Source of the DNA: Mnemiopsis leidyi
Taxonomy: Eukaryota; Ctenophora; Tentaculata; Lobata; Bolinopsidae
NCBI GenBank assembly: GCA_000226015.1
Contig: JH153223.1
Span: 30,652 to 94,651 of the forward strand
Reading direction: 5' to 3'
DNA: 64,000 nucleotides
Under the pieces are notes generated by a model that was given only the letters and a program-made list of their open reading frames with translations, was not told where the DNA came from and ran no database searches. The position numbers were made by a program, and so were the translations under genes. Shown here one piece after another: positions 38,101 to 53,100 of this stretch. Within the stretch, counting starts at the first letter, position 1. Each line of letters begins with the position of its first letter.

Positions 38101-41100
38101 ATTGTACTTTATTTCACTTTCATTCATTTCATTAATGTTATTCGGAAGCACCAAACATTCAAAGCATGTATCAGTCACATCAGACTTCAGTCACTGCACA
38201 GTCGCATGCATGCGCGGCTTAAAATTTTCCCGCGCGATTTTGATAGTGTTAACGATAGGACACTATCACAGAATCAAAATCTCGCGTGTTTCATTTTCAG
38301 TGAAAAACTCCGTAATTGTTTGCACGTGTGTTCACCCACTACTCTTGCCAGTATTTACTTTTTCTATGATGTCTTTCATGTCGATTTCTCCGTTAGGAAG
38401 AGTCTTGACAACAACCACGCTGAGTCCTGCCATTTGAGCGCTGGCAGGGTTCGTCCCGTGGGCACTTACAGGCACCTAAACAGGGAGAGTGATACATCAT
38501 ACTAATTTTACTAGCAGTGTTTACATTCCCAACATTCCTGACAAATTGAAACTGATTTACACAACACCAGAGCTGGAAATACTTGCCAGATTCACACGAG
38601 AGTTGTGATAATTGTATTTCAGTACATTTCCTGGGAAGTTGCTTACATAAAACTCACTAACATCACTCACTAACATCACTCACTAACAGTAACTCACAAG
38701 ACAAATATTTCGGTGGCCCTGGCCTATGTCGTGTTGGTATGCGCGGATCGCGAGCAGCCCCGCGTATTCTCCCTGAGCCCCGCTGTTGGGTTGGAAGGAG
38801 ACCGCGTCGTATCCCGTAACTTCGCACAGATCGTCATGTAATTCCTGGAGTGTGTTTAATTTATCAATAAATTTGGGTCACTTAAACTGAGGTGAATCGG
38901 GAGAGTGAATGAGATAAACTTGGCATCTAATGAAATTCATAATTTATCAGATGAAAAGTATTTCACAAAGGGGAAATTAGACCACGCCACACGGCCTATA
39001 ATGACTGGCAGAACTTACTCTTAACATTATTGCAAGTAGAAACATTTATCATGCTCACGACTTGACGAGTATTGCTGTTAGGCATTACGCACATCGCGTG
39101 TGTAAAATATTCAACAAAACAACGGCCGGTAATCGCATAACTCGGCGAATCGCTGCACATTAAAGCATTAAGAAATATGAATTCTAAATCTTGCATGTTT
39201 ACGATGGACGGCAGTTATCCTTATATATGCGCGATGGATATAATTGTTAACCAAAAGTCGTGATTCAAACAAAAATACAACAAAATCTAAAATACCTTAA
39301 TCAGTTGGAAGAATCCCTGTGTCTGATAAGCAGGAGCGAAGGGGTGGATGTTAGCAAACTCGGGTTTAGAGATAGGTGTAAGTTCGGAGGTGGCATTGAG
39401 CTTCATCGTGCAGCTTCCCAGAGGAATCATAGAGTGGACCAGAGACACATCCTTCTTCTCGAGGTAGCGGATGTACCTGGGTGGTTATTGTGTTGTGTTT
39501 GTGTGTGTGTGTATAGACATTAGATATCACAGATCTGTGACTTCGAAATAACATAGAAAAACATTATTACAGTAGAAGAAGGATGGCATCGGGAATCAAA
39601 AACTTGACAGACTCCGGAATCCGATAAACTTGACAGAATCCGTTAACGGACACAGCGAAGTAGATGTTTCAATGTACCAGGTGAGGTAAATCAGGAGTCC
39701 AGTGGAAGACAAACAAACGGACTCAAACAGGCAGAAAAGAACTATACTTTGATGGTCTGTAACACTGAAAATGATGTTGCTATACTATATTAGTGAACAC
39801 GTTCTGGCAGACTTGCCACCACCGATAATATCTCAGCCACGCCGCCGCCGTACCTAAGGCGGAGAATTTCGCCGATCAGGCACAGGACAACCGCATCGGG
39901 TGCGTCCTCCTTCAGCTTAGTGGAGGGCTGTAGTTCGTTTAAGCGTATCCAGGACCAGGTGCAGTGGTGTACTGCTCCAAGACTTTGCCTAGTTCTATTT
40001 TGAAGTAGTTCAATTTCAGATGCTCCTCAAGCTGGCAAGTAAGAGATTAAACAACTGAGCTGCTCTAATCCTTTATGTTCTGTCGTAATCAGTTTTGACT
40101 GAAAACTGGGACTTTTTGTTTATAGCAGGGATTTCCGCTTTAATCCCAAGTCTCTGCTAAAAGAAAAGTCCTATGTCGTTTGGGGCCAGATCTTTCAGGA
40201 TCTTCCACACATGAAAGTTGCAGTACCTTATCCGTCCCCTCTGAATTGACATAAGATTATGTTTTCCCAACCGTTCCCAGTATGTGAGCTCTTTACAGCC
40301 CTAAATCGTCCTGTTGAATGATCTCTGCACATTTTTTAGCCTCTGCATTTCATCAGGTTAAGATACAGAATACTACTACGAATACTACTACGAAGCCTAC
40401 TTCAGTGGTAGGGACCCAGATGTCGGTAGAGTATTTGACTGCATCAGTGTAGAACGGCATTCGGGTTTGATGGCGTTTATGCCGAAGCCCAAAACTACAC
40501 AAAACTTACGTTAAGATTTTTCATACTTTCATAGTTTTAGTAGTAGTAACTATGAGGATTAATCAGTCATGGATCGAGAAGGCTGATTCCGTACTTAAAT
40601 CATCAAGTCGGTGTTTAAGTTTTGTTGTTGTTTGAGAACACATTACCATCTCACTAACACTCACAATCACTAACACTCACTAAAACTCACTAACACTCAC
40701 TAACACTCACAAACACTCACTAACACTCACTAACACTCACTAAAACACACAATCACTAACACTCACTAACACTCACTAACACTCACTAACACTCACTAAC
40801 ACTCGCTAACAATCACTAACACTCACTAACATTCACTAACACTCACTCGCACTCACTAACATGCACTAACACTCACTAACACTCACTAACACTCATTCAC
40901 ACTCACTAACACTCACAAACACTGGACAAGGTATCGGAGTAGACTTGAGTGTTGTGCAAATTCGAATTCTTGTGGATTATTGGAGTCTAGAGCTGTAGGA
41001 GAGCAAAATAACACAATTACAATATTATTATCGCTAACTTCTCTCTTCAGTAATATCATACATGGAATTTCCGTGAGGCCTACCGGCGGATCAAACTTCA

Positions 41101-44100
41101 GCTCAAGTAACACGTACGTCTTCTTACATCAGTGTAATGAAACGAAATTAGGCGTGGGGGTTTTAGATGACCACGGTATTTTGACCATTTGGCTTACGTC
41201 CAGGTGTCATGGTGGAATGGTAAAAATTTTTGACCATGACAATGAGACAAATTCCAGGCCGCTATAGTCAGTGCCTTACTCCACGTCCCCATTACTTAAA
41301 CGCAGATATGCTTGTTCACTCAAACAATATTTTCAAGGAGTATTTCTATTGTGAAACTTGTAAACACTTTACAGTTATGTTATTCTGCGTATAACTTGTG
41401 ATCACACAAAGGTAAAGAAATTCAGAATCCTCTACAGTCCACAGACCGGACAACAGTGATGAAAAGATAGCAGACTTCTGCAACCACTGCAGCCCATATT
41501 TGGAAGACTCAGCAGTGCAGAGTAATCGAATGAAGATATTCCTTATGCCCTATTTTTGTCGGTCTGTAAAGACACTAAGGACCGACTTGAAGAACTGTCT
41601 CAGAATTGCTGTTACTATAGATACGGTTACTATAGTATGCTGTGTAATTGAACCTCGTTTACAGCCGAAATATCAGCTCTTATTTCCGGGTTGGTATAGA
41701 GTACAGCTGTTAAAGAGGTTCTTGGTGTACAGCTGTGTTTAGGTGTGACTGTGAGTCTATTTCCGCCTTATATTACTTATATTACTGTTTTTAGGTGTAG
41801 AATACACTCCTGACCTGGTTGCACTATGCAACTACCCAGCAGCTTGTGTGTGAGAGAAGGGTATACTACTATACTACTATACAATTATACTACTATACTA
41901 CTATACTACTATACAATTATACTACTTTACTACTATACTACTATACTACTATACAGTTATACTACTATACTACTATACAATTATACAATTATACTACTAT
42001 ACTACTATACTACTATACAGTTATACTACTATACTACTATACAATTATACTACTATACTTCTATACTACTATACTACTATAATACTATAATACTACTATG
42101 ATACTATAATACTATATAACTATACTTCTATAGTACTATAGTTTTGTATGTACCAATTATCGGAACAATAGGCATAGTGTTGAGGCTGCATCCCGAATAT
42201 CGTTTCCCAATTTAATTGTAAAACCTTTATACCAACTTCATTGAGAGATCACGATGAGATCACGATGAGAGATCACGATGCTTTGAACACGATTTTCTAT
42301 AAATTTCAGCTGAATAAATCCTGCGTCTACAACATGGTCTTTTGACTTACACAATGATCATGGCCCATGTCAAATTTGTTAATCGTTTGAACTTCTAAAA
42401 AAGGCCTTCGCACAGTAGATTCTCAAGCTGTCATTTCAAATTGTATGAACTTAATTTCGAGTAACGCAATTATAACAAATATAGACTAGAAACCTGGTGG
42501 CAGAACTCAGGAATATAATATAGATTCACAATGTTGTGCTAGTGTTACTTCCATCACATCAGCTGTGAAGTATAATCTGATTTAACGGCAAATTTCCATT
42601 CACCAAATGTCTATTATGTTTTACATCTAGAAACATAAGTAGTTCAGGGTCATTTTACGTTTGAAATGACAGATAACGTCATTACATATTATTGAAACAG
42701 AGGCAAAGAACTAGTAACTGTTTTTGCTTACAGGGACAACGCGGTTTCTAAATTTACAGGCAGGCCTCTGGGTGAAAACGCTTTACACATAACTTGAGGT
42801 GTTTTGCAAAACACTGAACTTCCTAGACAGCTTAGTGAAACAGTTACTTATTCCTGCTAGAGAAGTAGAAAACAAGATTATTACATCATCGGCTCAAAAT
42901 TGCTTGAACCTTCTATCGGATCAAAAATGTTAAAGCTAAAATAGTAAAGATACAAAACATTCAAGCAAATGATTTGAAAAAAAGTAGATCTGATTTAATC
43001 CGGATATGTTTAAATGCCTGATGGTAGATCTCCAATAGTTAGTGCAAGTAGTGTAGAATCCTGTTAAGATAACAATAATACTGCAGCAGGAAGGCCCCAA
43101 AAGTCACTAAAACAAGCACATACATGGTAACGTAGGGCGTGAGCGCGTTAAACCCAGCAAAACAAGCGCTAAACGCCACATTCTGTAGGGCAAACACCAC
43201 ATCAGGCTTCATCCCGTGCATGAGTTGTGTAAACCCGGCTAGCTTACCAGCAGCCACTATCGCCAGGACGGTGTTGTACGAGATAGCTAGGCCACTGATA
43301 ACTGCCAGAACGTACGTGACCCACTCTCCTGTGACCAAGATGGGAGTTTGGGTGGTGTTCTGGGTCTGGAAACTGTCTCCCGGGAAAACTGCCAGGAGGA
43401 TAAAAATCCAGATAAAGTGGAGCCAGGTAATTAGATGTATGATCATCTGGTAGCCAAACTTTTGTTTTAGTTTGTAAAAAGTTGCGTTAGCTACGACGTT
43501 AAAGATCCCCGAGAGAAATCCAATAACTGGGATAACAGAGACGTCATCGTAAGTGTTACTTGCAGCTGTTACTAGATTTAGAGTGTAGCTGAACACTACA
43601 CCGGTTACTGCTTGTGTTATCAATAAGTCCTGGACTACCGGCTCCTTCATGAAGCAAACAAATCTAACTCTGAAACTTCTTCTGTCTGTGAGTTCGATAC
43701 TGGGGAAACTATCGACCAGCCGAGAATTATTGCTGAGGGAGTCAACAGAAACAGGCTGCACTCTGATCCGCCTGATGAGGAAGAGTCCAACCAGCCCGGC
43801 TAAGACAGTAACCCCAACACACGTGCCGTATATCCTGACTCTCGCAGTGTCGTCTAACGTGGAGGTGTCGTGTAGGAAGACAAAGTTGACGACACTCCCT
43901 ATAACTCCGCTAAGATTTGACGCCAGGAGGAAGTAACTCAGGTTTCTCTCGATGTTCTCAATACGTGAAATACTCGTAACGTAGTCCTGGTTAACGACTT
44001 GTAATACTCCGTCAGCTAGCCCCGTTACCATGACACCCGTTATCACTGCGTACTCCTTCATAAATATCATTCCCACGTACATCCCCACGTGGAGGAATGT

Positions 44101-47100
44101 GGAACACACGATGACAGTTTTGTACCCGCAGTACCGTCTCAGTATCGGTACACACAGACCCGCTGGTATGGACACGATGATAAACAAGCTGCTGGTCAAG
44201 TAGCCGACCTTGGCGGAGATACCGCTGTCCTCCAGAGCTGAGTTGAGGACGTTCAGAGCGGGAGTTAGGGCGGTGAGGACGAGGAGGAACATGATACTGA
44301 CAATAGAGATGTTCCAGATCTCTACACGGATAGTTCCACACATCTCTGTAGGGTTGTACTGTTATACTGTTATACTGTTATAGTTCAATGTAGATGTGTA
44401 TTGTTTGGGAGAGTAAGGTTTGTATAATGTGCTGTGTAGTGTGTTCTATGTTCTGTGTGCTGTGTAATGTGTACTGTTTACAAGCTCTGTGCTACGTACG
44501 GTAATAAGCTTACTGTGTACAGTGTAACAGTGTACAGTGAACTGAAACGCCAAAGAGCGGTACCAACTTGATGAAGTAAAAACAACGCGAACTTACAGTC
44601 AACGACAAAAAGAAGGCCACCATGTATTCGACACGCACACTATGGTAAAAGAATTATTCCATTCCAGGACTTTGAAACTATATAATATCATGACGAAATT
44701 TTAACCGTAAATCTAAACAACAGCAATCACATAGAATTGTTTCATGTAACAAGTTATTACTTAATCAAGTTCGAATGCATGCAGTAATGATATTATGATG
44801 ATAAGAGCGTTCTTAATTGAGTTAATGGTTCTATTGATTCGTTTGAGATAAATCTGGTTTGTTATAAGTAAGTTTACTATTTTAACCAATAAATTTAGCG
44901 ATGTGGTGATTGGTTAGCTGTGTGAAGGGCATGAGGTGTGAGGTTCAAAAATCATAACAATTTCTTCGCTGGATTGCGAATAAAAACGGAATACAGAAAA
45001 TGTTTAAAAAAACGAACAGTTGGCGGTTCTGAGCCCCTTCTTTTTAGCGTGATGACTAACGAATGTAAATGTTAATACAACGTATAAAATAAAAAGTATG
45101 GTATGATAATTAGTATAAAGTGCATATCTTAGAAATGGGTTTTAAGGCTTTCCTGAAAACTTTTAATGTGGATCAAGTTACAAGTTTAATGGTTTTCTGA
45201 GGGACGAATATTTTGTGTCAAGAACAAAAAGGATTGTTTTACAAATTGAACGAACCTCGGTGTCAGTGGATAGAAAATAACTCAGGACTAGTGTACTGCT
45301 GCTCCTGTATCAAGTATAGTGAAAATGAACGTGTACTGATTAACATACTATGTATACTGATTAACCTACTACCAAACATAAAGACTATGGTGGAGTAATA
45401 GACGCGCTGATAAGATCAAATAATGAGGTATACACTATACAGTTTAGTAATTATCGTACAATGTGAACTTCTCAATTGTATAGTACACCTCCCCATTAGC
45501 TGCGATATAGAATTATAGAACTTCACACGTACAGTAATCATTGAGCTAGAACATTTTAATGTTCTGAGAAGCCTGATCAACACGTGCATTCATTAGATAG
45601 CAATTAGTGACTCATTAGTCATTACCTTGATTACTAGTCACAGTCGAACAACCTTAATTAGTTTAAACTATCTTCTACGTTTTCTTCACACCATATAAAC
45701 TCGAATCTAAGTAGCTGGACTTGCCGTGTACAGCTAGAAAGAAACTAGCATGGACAAACTGCATGAATACTTTAGAAAGAATAACAACAAGTAATAATGA
45801 AGCGATACAAATACAAATCAGATACTAGGTAGAATGAGTACCCACATCTAACATCTGGCACACACGAGTATACACTGACACTTGATGTGTTAGGTATACT
45901 CCACACATTGTACTGTAACTTGATGTATTAAATTTAATCCATACTATACACAATACACACTATACATTTCTTGTACATTATATGTAAACAGTTTAAACTT
46001 ACACTGCACAACAAAGTATCTGAATGTAGGTAAACTTATTATTATCATTGTGTTGCTACAGTGAAGTTAATGATCTAAATTAAATTATAAGAACCAGCTC
46101 GAAGTGTTAATTTGCAGAAGCGGCCGATGTTTATATTCAAAATTCAATAGGTATTAAAAAAACGACAAACGGCGGAAACGACAGAATAATATGAATGGTT
46201 GACGAAGGTGACGAAGGGAAATTCTCCAACTGACACAGTGCTTAGTTGCACAACAAGAAGCTTACCGTTACTACTATCATATTACTAAAATCTTATTTAG
46301 CTACTCAATCCCTTATTCATACATAATCATACATAATCAGGAAACTTTAACAATTTGCAGTGTTTTATGTTTACTATAATACTGGACAAGTCTGTATGTT
46401 TGTGTGTCTGTATGTTTGTGTGTCTGTATGTTTGTGTGTCTGTATGTTTGTGTGTACGCCGTAAGTCAGTATGTCTGACTAACCTTGTAAGCTGATGTTC
46501 GCTCCTGTAATTGTTGAAGGTCGGGTGAGTGAGAAAATCTGATGTTCGCTCGAACTTTGACCGTAGTATACCACCGTCTTTAGGTTTCAGCTGCTGCCAC
46601 AGGTTGGCCTGGAATTAACTAAATTTAGTGTGTTATTTTATCTCCAATTTCAGAATTAGTTTGGAAGGAAAAGAATTATAGGTTTTAGGGTACGTGTTTT
46701 ATTAGCTCACATTCGAGACTACCGCTTAATGATATGTATGATATATACAACTAATAGTATTGAAGATAGTCGGTTAAAAGTGCGATCATTACCTCAGACT
46801 ATTACTTGGCCAGCTGCCAAGTAAAAGCTCTTCCTAGTTCCCCATTGTTATGCATTCTTACTTAGCATGCTGTGTGGTGTACCTACACTACTGTGTGCTG
46901 TGGAAGAGTGTACGAGCTAACGTGTGTTTTTTTCCGGAGAATATTTAAGCTGAGTTTCTGTTTAGTATTCGTGACAAGAACTGTCGTGGTTCAGTGAAAT
47001 TTGTATGAGGAATGTTTAAAATTTCAATTATGTTATGAAGAGAAGAGGCCCGAGGTCTGGTGGACAATACCCGGAGAAGGAAATTAGGTTTGACCGCAAC

Positions 47101-50100
47101 ATAAGACCTATTATTATGGCGTGTAGGTAGAACTAGAGCGGAACATGAAACTTGACACCTCTGAACTTCACCTTCCCCAAGAATAACGAACAAAACTTTT
47201 AGACAGTGGTTTCATAATCAGATTATATGGGCCCGAGCTCTGGAAAGTTCTAGTAGCCTGCATTTGTAGCGGGGAAAACGGAGTAATTATAGCCGGCACA
47301 GTGTTGAGAACATGCTACTTCTCTGTGTATCGGCACATTGTCATGCTAGCTGCTGGCACGGCTCCAACAAGATCAGACAGGAAAACATAGTTGCCAGCTG
47401 TTCACTGTAGCAGTGTGTGTAGTGTGTACATAGTGTGTACTCATTAACGGATTTAACTAATGTATCAGGCGTCTAACTGATAAAGTAAGGGATGATTTAA
47501 TGGGGATTAAGATGAATGAAACTTTAAATTTTGCAACACATTAATACACAATGTTTTTCAAATAATTAAGATACTATGGAGGAGCTTCTGAGTGTTGCGG
47601 GATACCTCCTGGAAGAGGCAAGCTCTTTTGTTGGGGCAACCCACTATGGCCAAACTATAAGTATATGGTATTAAATGAACTTGTGCTTTGTTCCACGATA
47701 ACATTGTGATACCATAGTGAATCATGAATGAAGTTGATACAGTTATAGAGTACAGACCCACTTTTAATGATTAAATGGAAGGAACTTATCGAGAATAATT
47801 TTAGCATTTTAAAAGACACATTTCCCACAACTTTACATGATATAAAGAAGAAGGTTTATCTTCATACGACATGAATCGAAAACACACTTTAGCACACTAG
47901 CTCACTTACCCAGTTGTCACCATTTTCCGCACTCTAAGATTACAATGTTATTTTCGCAACAACACTTACAACACAATGTAACTCTAATGTTACTCTAATG
48001 TAACACTATTGTAACTCAAATGTAATTCCGATGTAACTCTAGTATAATCTAGAATGTACGACACTGAAACTAGCTACAGGAAGTGGGAATTAAATAATTA
48101 AATATAAACTACCAGTTTGTTTCTAGCCACACAGCTACAAGACTTCATGACTACATAGCTACATAACATAGCTACATAAAAGTTCAACACATTTCATGTT
48201 TCTATAGCAACATGAAGTATGTATCTGGTGTATACACTATCGTGTGTTCTCTTGAAGAGAGTAACTCTAAAAGTTAACTATTTAACCCTGTGAATAATCC
48301 TAGCTACTTCACCTAGCTACTTTAATACTGACCACTGAAGGAGCTCCCAGTACAAACAGTAAATCGTCTAGATCTTCTGATGTAACGGTCTCGTCCAGCG
48401 ATATACCAATCTGAACAGGGGTTATTTCCTGATTAACTTGACATCTTCCTTACATTTATCTTTTTAAAAGAAAAAGGTGACAGCTTCTCAAACGCGAATA
48501 CGATGAGAATTCCTTTGAAAAGCCCGTTAGAAGCAGCATGAAGCAGCATAGTGTTTTGTTATAGCAACATCGTATACACTGATGTATGGAATTTGGTCCT
48601 GTTATGTATTGTAATAAAACGATGTTAAATTTTTACAAGATTCATGTTCGCCACTCACTGTGTTGGGTTCATCGTACTTCCTAATGTTGATGTGCCTAAT
48701 TTCCGCGTTAATGAGAGCGTCCTGATACGCCTGATCGTTTCTGATTTTTATCTTCAGCGTGTCGAAGAACGCACCCTCGTCAATGTGATGGCCGGCTCTT
48801 CTTGCACCTGGAAAGACATATCATGTTTGTAGCTCTAACTTTGATATAATGTGGGAACGTGTACAATGTCATATCTTGTTTGTTGTTCTAACTTTGATAT
48901 AATGTGGGAACGTGTACAAAGTCATATCTTGTTTGTTGTTCTAACTTTGATATAATGTGGGAACGTGTACAAAGTAATATCTTGTTTGTAGCTCTAACTT
49001 TGATATAATGTGGGAACGTGTACAATGTCATATCTTGTTTGTTGTTCTAACTTTGATACAATGTGGGAACGTGTACAATGTCATATCTTGTTTGTTGTTC
49101 TAACTTTGATACAATGTGGGAACGTGTACAAAGTCATATCTTGTTTGTTGTTCTAACTTTGATACAATGTGGGAACGTGTACAAAGTCATATCTTGTTTG
49201 TTGTTCTAACTTTGATACAATGTGGGAACTTGTACAAAGTCATATCTTGTTTGTTGTTCTAACTTTGATACAATCAAAGATAATAATGATAATGTGGGAA
49301 CAATGTTAGGAAAATTCATTAGAGAAAATTAACAACATTTTCCTAACTTGAATCGGTCACCGTTTAGTTATTTCTTTGCTTACTAATCTTCTCGAGCAAT
49401 ATGCAATTCCTGTGCACGTGCGATTGTATATTCAAAATGTACATGCAGTACAGAGATTGTGTATTCAAAATGTATGCAGTACAAAGATTGGCCCGACAGT
49501 CATGTATATCATGTAGTATGTACCTATACAATATACATACAGTTGGTAAATTCTAATATAGGTTCGTGTAGGGTAGGTATAGCGTTTCCTTAACGGTGAG
49601 TTAGGAGATAATTTCCTAAAGTTACTTTACCAAATATACATTATACCATACAATTTCCTAAAGTTACTTTACACAATATACATTATTCCATACAGTATAG
49701 TAGTATAGTCGTAGTATAGCATAGTAGTATAGTAGTTGTTGTGGCCTGTAAAAACAACAAGAATTGCGACCGCTTTTTCGTGTCGGCGGCCGCTTATTTC
49801 CCGTCAAATGCCACTGCCAGCTAACCTCCATATCATAATCATATCCAAAGAAATAGAATTAGAATTTTGTTGCACTAGTAGTAGTACAAATTTGAAAGAA
49901 AACGTTGTCGTTCATGCATGACTCCTACTTAATCGACATTTAGGATAAGTTTGAAGTTTAGGATACACTGCGGACTCTTCATAAATTACATTAAAAGTAA
50001 ACACGTACTAATTTAATTCTGAATGAGGATGTAATTGTAAAGTTCAATGAATCTGCCAAGCCATAGCCGCTGTGTACGAAGACTATCAGGACGCGGCTGA

Positions 50101-53100
50101 TAGATAAAATACAATCTCATCATACATTGTAACTTAGAATTTAGATCACATTAATTTCCTGTGGTATTCGTTGCTAGTAGGCATGGCAGTAGTCGGATTG
50201 AAAGTACAGAGCGGGAGCTTGCCGCGGCGCCGCGCATTCCCCTGCGGCCTGCCGTATAGATTTCAAATGTGCAAGTTAGAGTGAAGGTTTGCTTTTGTTT
50301 TCGGAATATGTACTTAGCAGCAGTCAGTACCACGGGGCGGTTCGTGAGGGATTTGTGGCGTAAGCGAGCGCCCAAAATGTTCCTTTCGTTGATTTAGGAA
50401 AAGAAATAGTATTTTAGGCCAAGGCCTACCTTAAGCATTGCTCTGGCGAAATACCTGCGCGCGCCGCGTGCCGCATCATGTGATTTTGTTGCCATGGAGC
50501 GCAGCATTTTTGGATGTAACTTTAGCGACAGTAGAAGTAGCGCGCGCACGAACGTAACGCACACACGACATAAACCTAATATACACACTCTCCAACCACC
50601 CCCTCGATCGTTAACCCTTAGTAATGCCTTTTTTTTAAAGCTCTAAGAAACAGTATATTAAAAAAGCATCTCTGTCCCCTAATCTTTCTCAAAACAAAAA
50701 TCAAACATTTAGCAAACTTCTCCAATGAGCTCTATTCTGACCAATTAACGTTAAATATTTTAACAAAAATACCAGAGACACACGACTCACCCTCAGCGAC
50801 GATGCAGGTGGAATGATGTACTTTCTCAGCGATGGAATAGAGTCCTTCTGCACCGTGGTATACTGCGTACATAGCCGCCATGTTGGCTAGTAGCGCCTGA
50901 AGTTCGTGTCTTATGTTAAACACAAGTAAATATTTATCGTTTTTTACAGTTGACATTTCAGTTTATTCATGTAAACCGTACTTTAACTGGAAAAATTTGG
51001 CATTTTTGATACAATTTGTCTTAAATAGAATAAATTTGTCTCAGTATGGTAAAGTTGTTAATATAGGTAGTTATTGCTGTTATCACTGTTGTTCAAAAGT
51101 TTTAAATAAATAAATGAGTGAGTGGATGATAATACTATGATCTACGTCATTGGCAGCGCAATACAAACATTGGCCAAATATTGATCTTATAATCTCATTT
51201 ATCTAAGACAAACAAGTATGATTTAATCAAAACAAACGTGATCACAAATTTTGTCAATTTTACTCCATTCTTTAATCAGAAAGAATCAAATTACAAGTAA
51301 ACTGAAATATTGCAAAACAGTCAACTTCCTCAATCACGGTGCCACAAAGAGGACATGCAGATATTACCTGGGCAGAACAGATATTACCTGGGCAGTACAG
51401 ATATTACCTGGGCAGTACAGATATTACCTGGGCGGTACAGATATTACCTGGGCGGTACAGATATTACCTGGGCGGTACAGATATTACCTGGGCGGTACAG
51501 ATATTACCTGGGCGGTACAGATATTACTGGTAGCTTTGTTCCTCTTGATGTGCTGCTCTCTTGTCTGTAAGGTGAGTCTGTACGCCAGTCCGTTGTCAGC
51601 ATCCTTTGTAACACCGATAATACGGCCTGGCAGAAATATGAGTTATAAAGATAAAATGATGTCAAAACCAACTATCCTAGTAAATAGATTGCTGTTGCAA
51701 AACACACCTTGAAAACTATGGAGTATGCTCCTGACAAAGATCCTAGGCGCGGGGGCCTGGGCCCCTTCCCCCTTAAATCAGAATCAAAAAGCAATTACCT
51801 GGAATGGACCGCTGGAGACTCTTTTTAACGCTAAAGAAAGCAGCATGAGGACCCCCATAACCAAGAGGCACACCGAAACGCTGAGCACTCCCAAAGGCCA
51901 CATCGAATCCGTATTCTCCGGGGGGTTTTAACATTGTCAAAGCTAGGAGATCAGTCGCGCAAGCCGCTAAAGCCTGGAATCAGGGATATATCATGTTGGA
52001 TCAGCTGTTTTCCCAAAACAATTGTACTAAGAGTAGCTAATATCAGATAAAGAATAGAATGGCTAAAAGGGACTCCTTCCATTTGATAATTATGGTAAGT
52101 TTTTAAACAATCGAAAAATGCTTACTTTATTTGCTTGAGCAGCTTTTATGTATTCTGTGTAATCAATAACTTTTCCATCTGAGTTAGGGTATTGGAAGAG
52201 TACTCCACAAAGTCCAGGAGTGTTGTAATCAAATGACTTGTAATCGCCTACCACCACCTGGAATTGAAGTTTAATGTTTCTAATTTCCTCTACAAATGAC
52301 ATCGTTAGAATGATAATTCGGGGTGGATTTTCTTATTTCAATTTGTTGCTTTAACAATTTGTAAGATTCTTTTCGTTCCAGTTATGATACTATTAAATGA
52401 TAGAATTAATCAAAACGTTACTCATGATGACTGATATTACCTTCACTCCCAAAAAGCTAGCTCGAGTTAGAATAACTCCAAGACTCTGGGGGAAAACTGC
52501 TTGATCAACGAAAAATGTAGGAGTAACTTGCTTCTTTTTCATGTTTCTGAAATGATCAGTATAGATCTTGGTAACAGTTAGGAATTGGCAGATTGGCATC
52601 AACTGATCAGATGGGCCAAAATTGTGATATCTTACTTTTTTCTTTTATAGGTGGGATGAGTCATCAAAATGAAAAATAAATGACTATAAAATCGAATTTC
52701 ACAGCAATACAGAGAGAGTATTATTTGATAAAGCTGCGACAGATAAAACAACCTGTAGCAAAGTGCCATCGCCTCTGCAGCAGCTGTTGCTTCATCCAAT
52801 AGACTCGCATTGGCAATTGGAAGTCCAGTCATATCGGTTACCATTGTTTGAAAGTTGATAAGACTTTCCATCCGACCTTGAGCAATTTCGGCTTGGTAAG
52901 GCGTGTAGCTTGTGTACCTGAGAAATAGGTAAAGAATAACATATAACATTGTTAAAACGAGGTATTCTGATAATCAGAACACTGTTGAAAGCTTGGATTC
53001 TGTTGATAAGATAACAATTAATTGATAAATCTGCCCATCACCCACAAAACCTTCATAATCTATTACTTCTTGTCATTTTGTGTGCATCTGCCCACGTTGA

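Noticed and set aside
41819-42101. Plus-strand frames of Tyr/Thr/Leu repeats
   Set aside because: Translation of the CTATACTA microsatellite inside GLDC intron 10.
48329-48329. Alternative donor for GLDC exon 9 at CA|gtatta
   Set aside because: It would shift the frame into exon 10 and meet a stop. The donor at 48321 restores both the frame and a total length divisible by three.
51251-51712. 153-residue plus-strand frame with a repeating [10 protein letters not shown] pattern
   Set aside because: It is the antisense of GLDC exon 6 and its 20-bp minisatellite, not a repeat protein.
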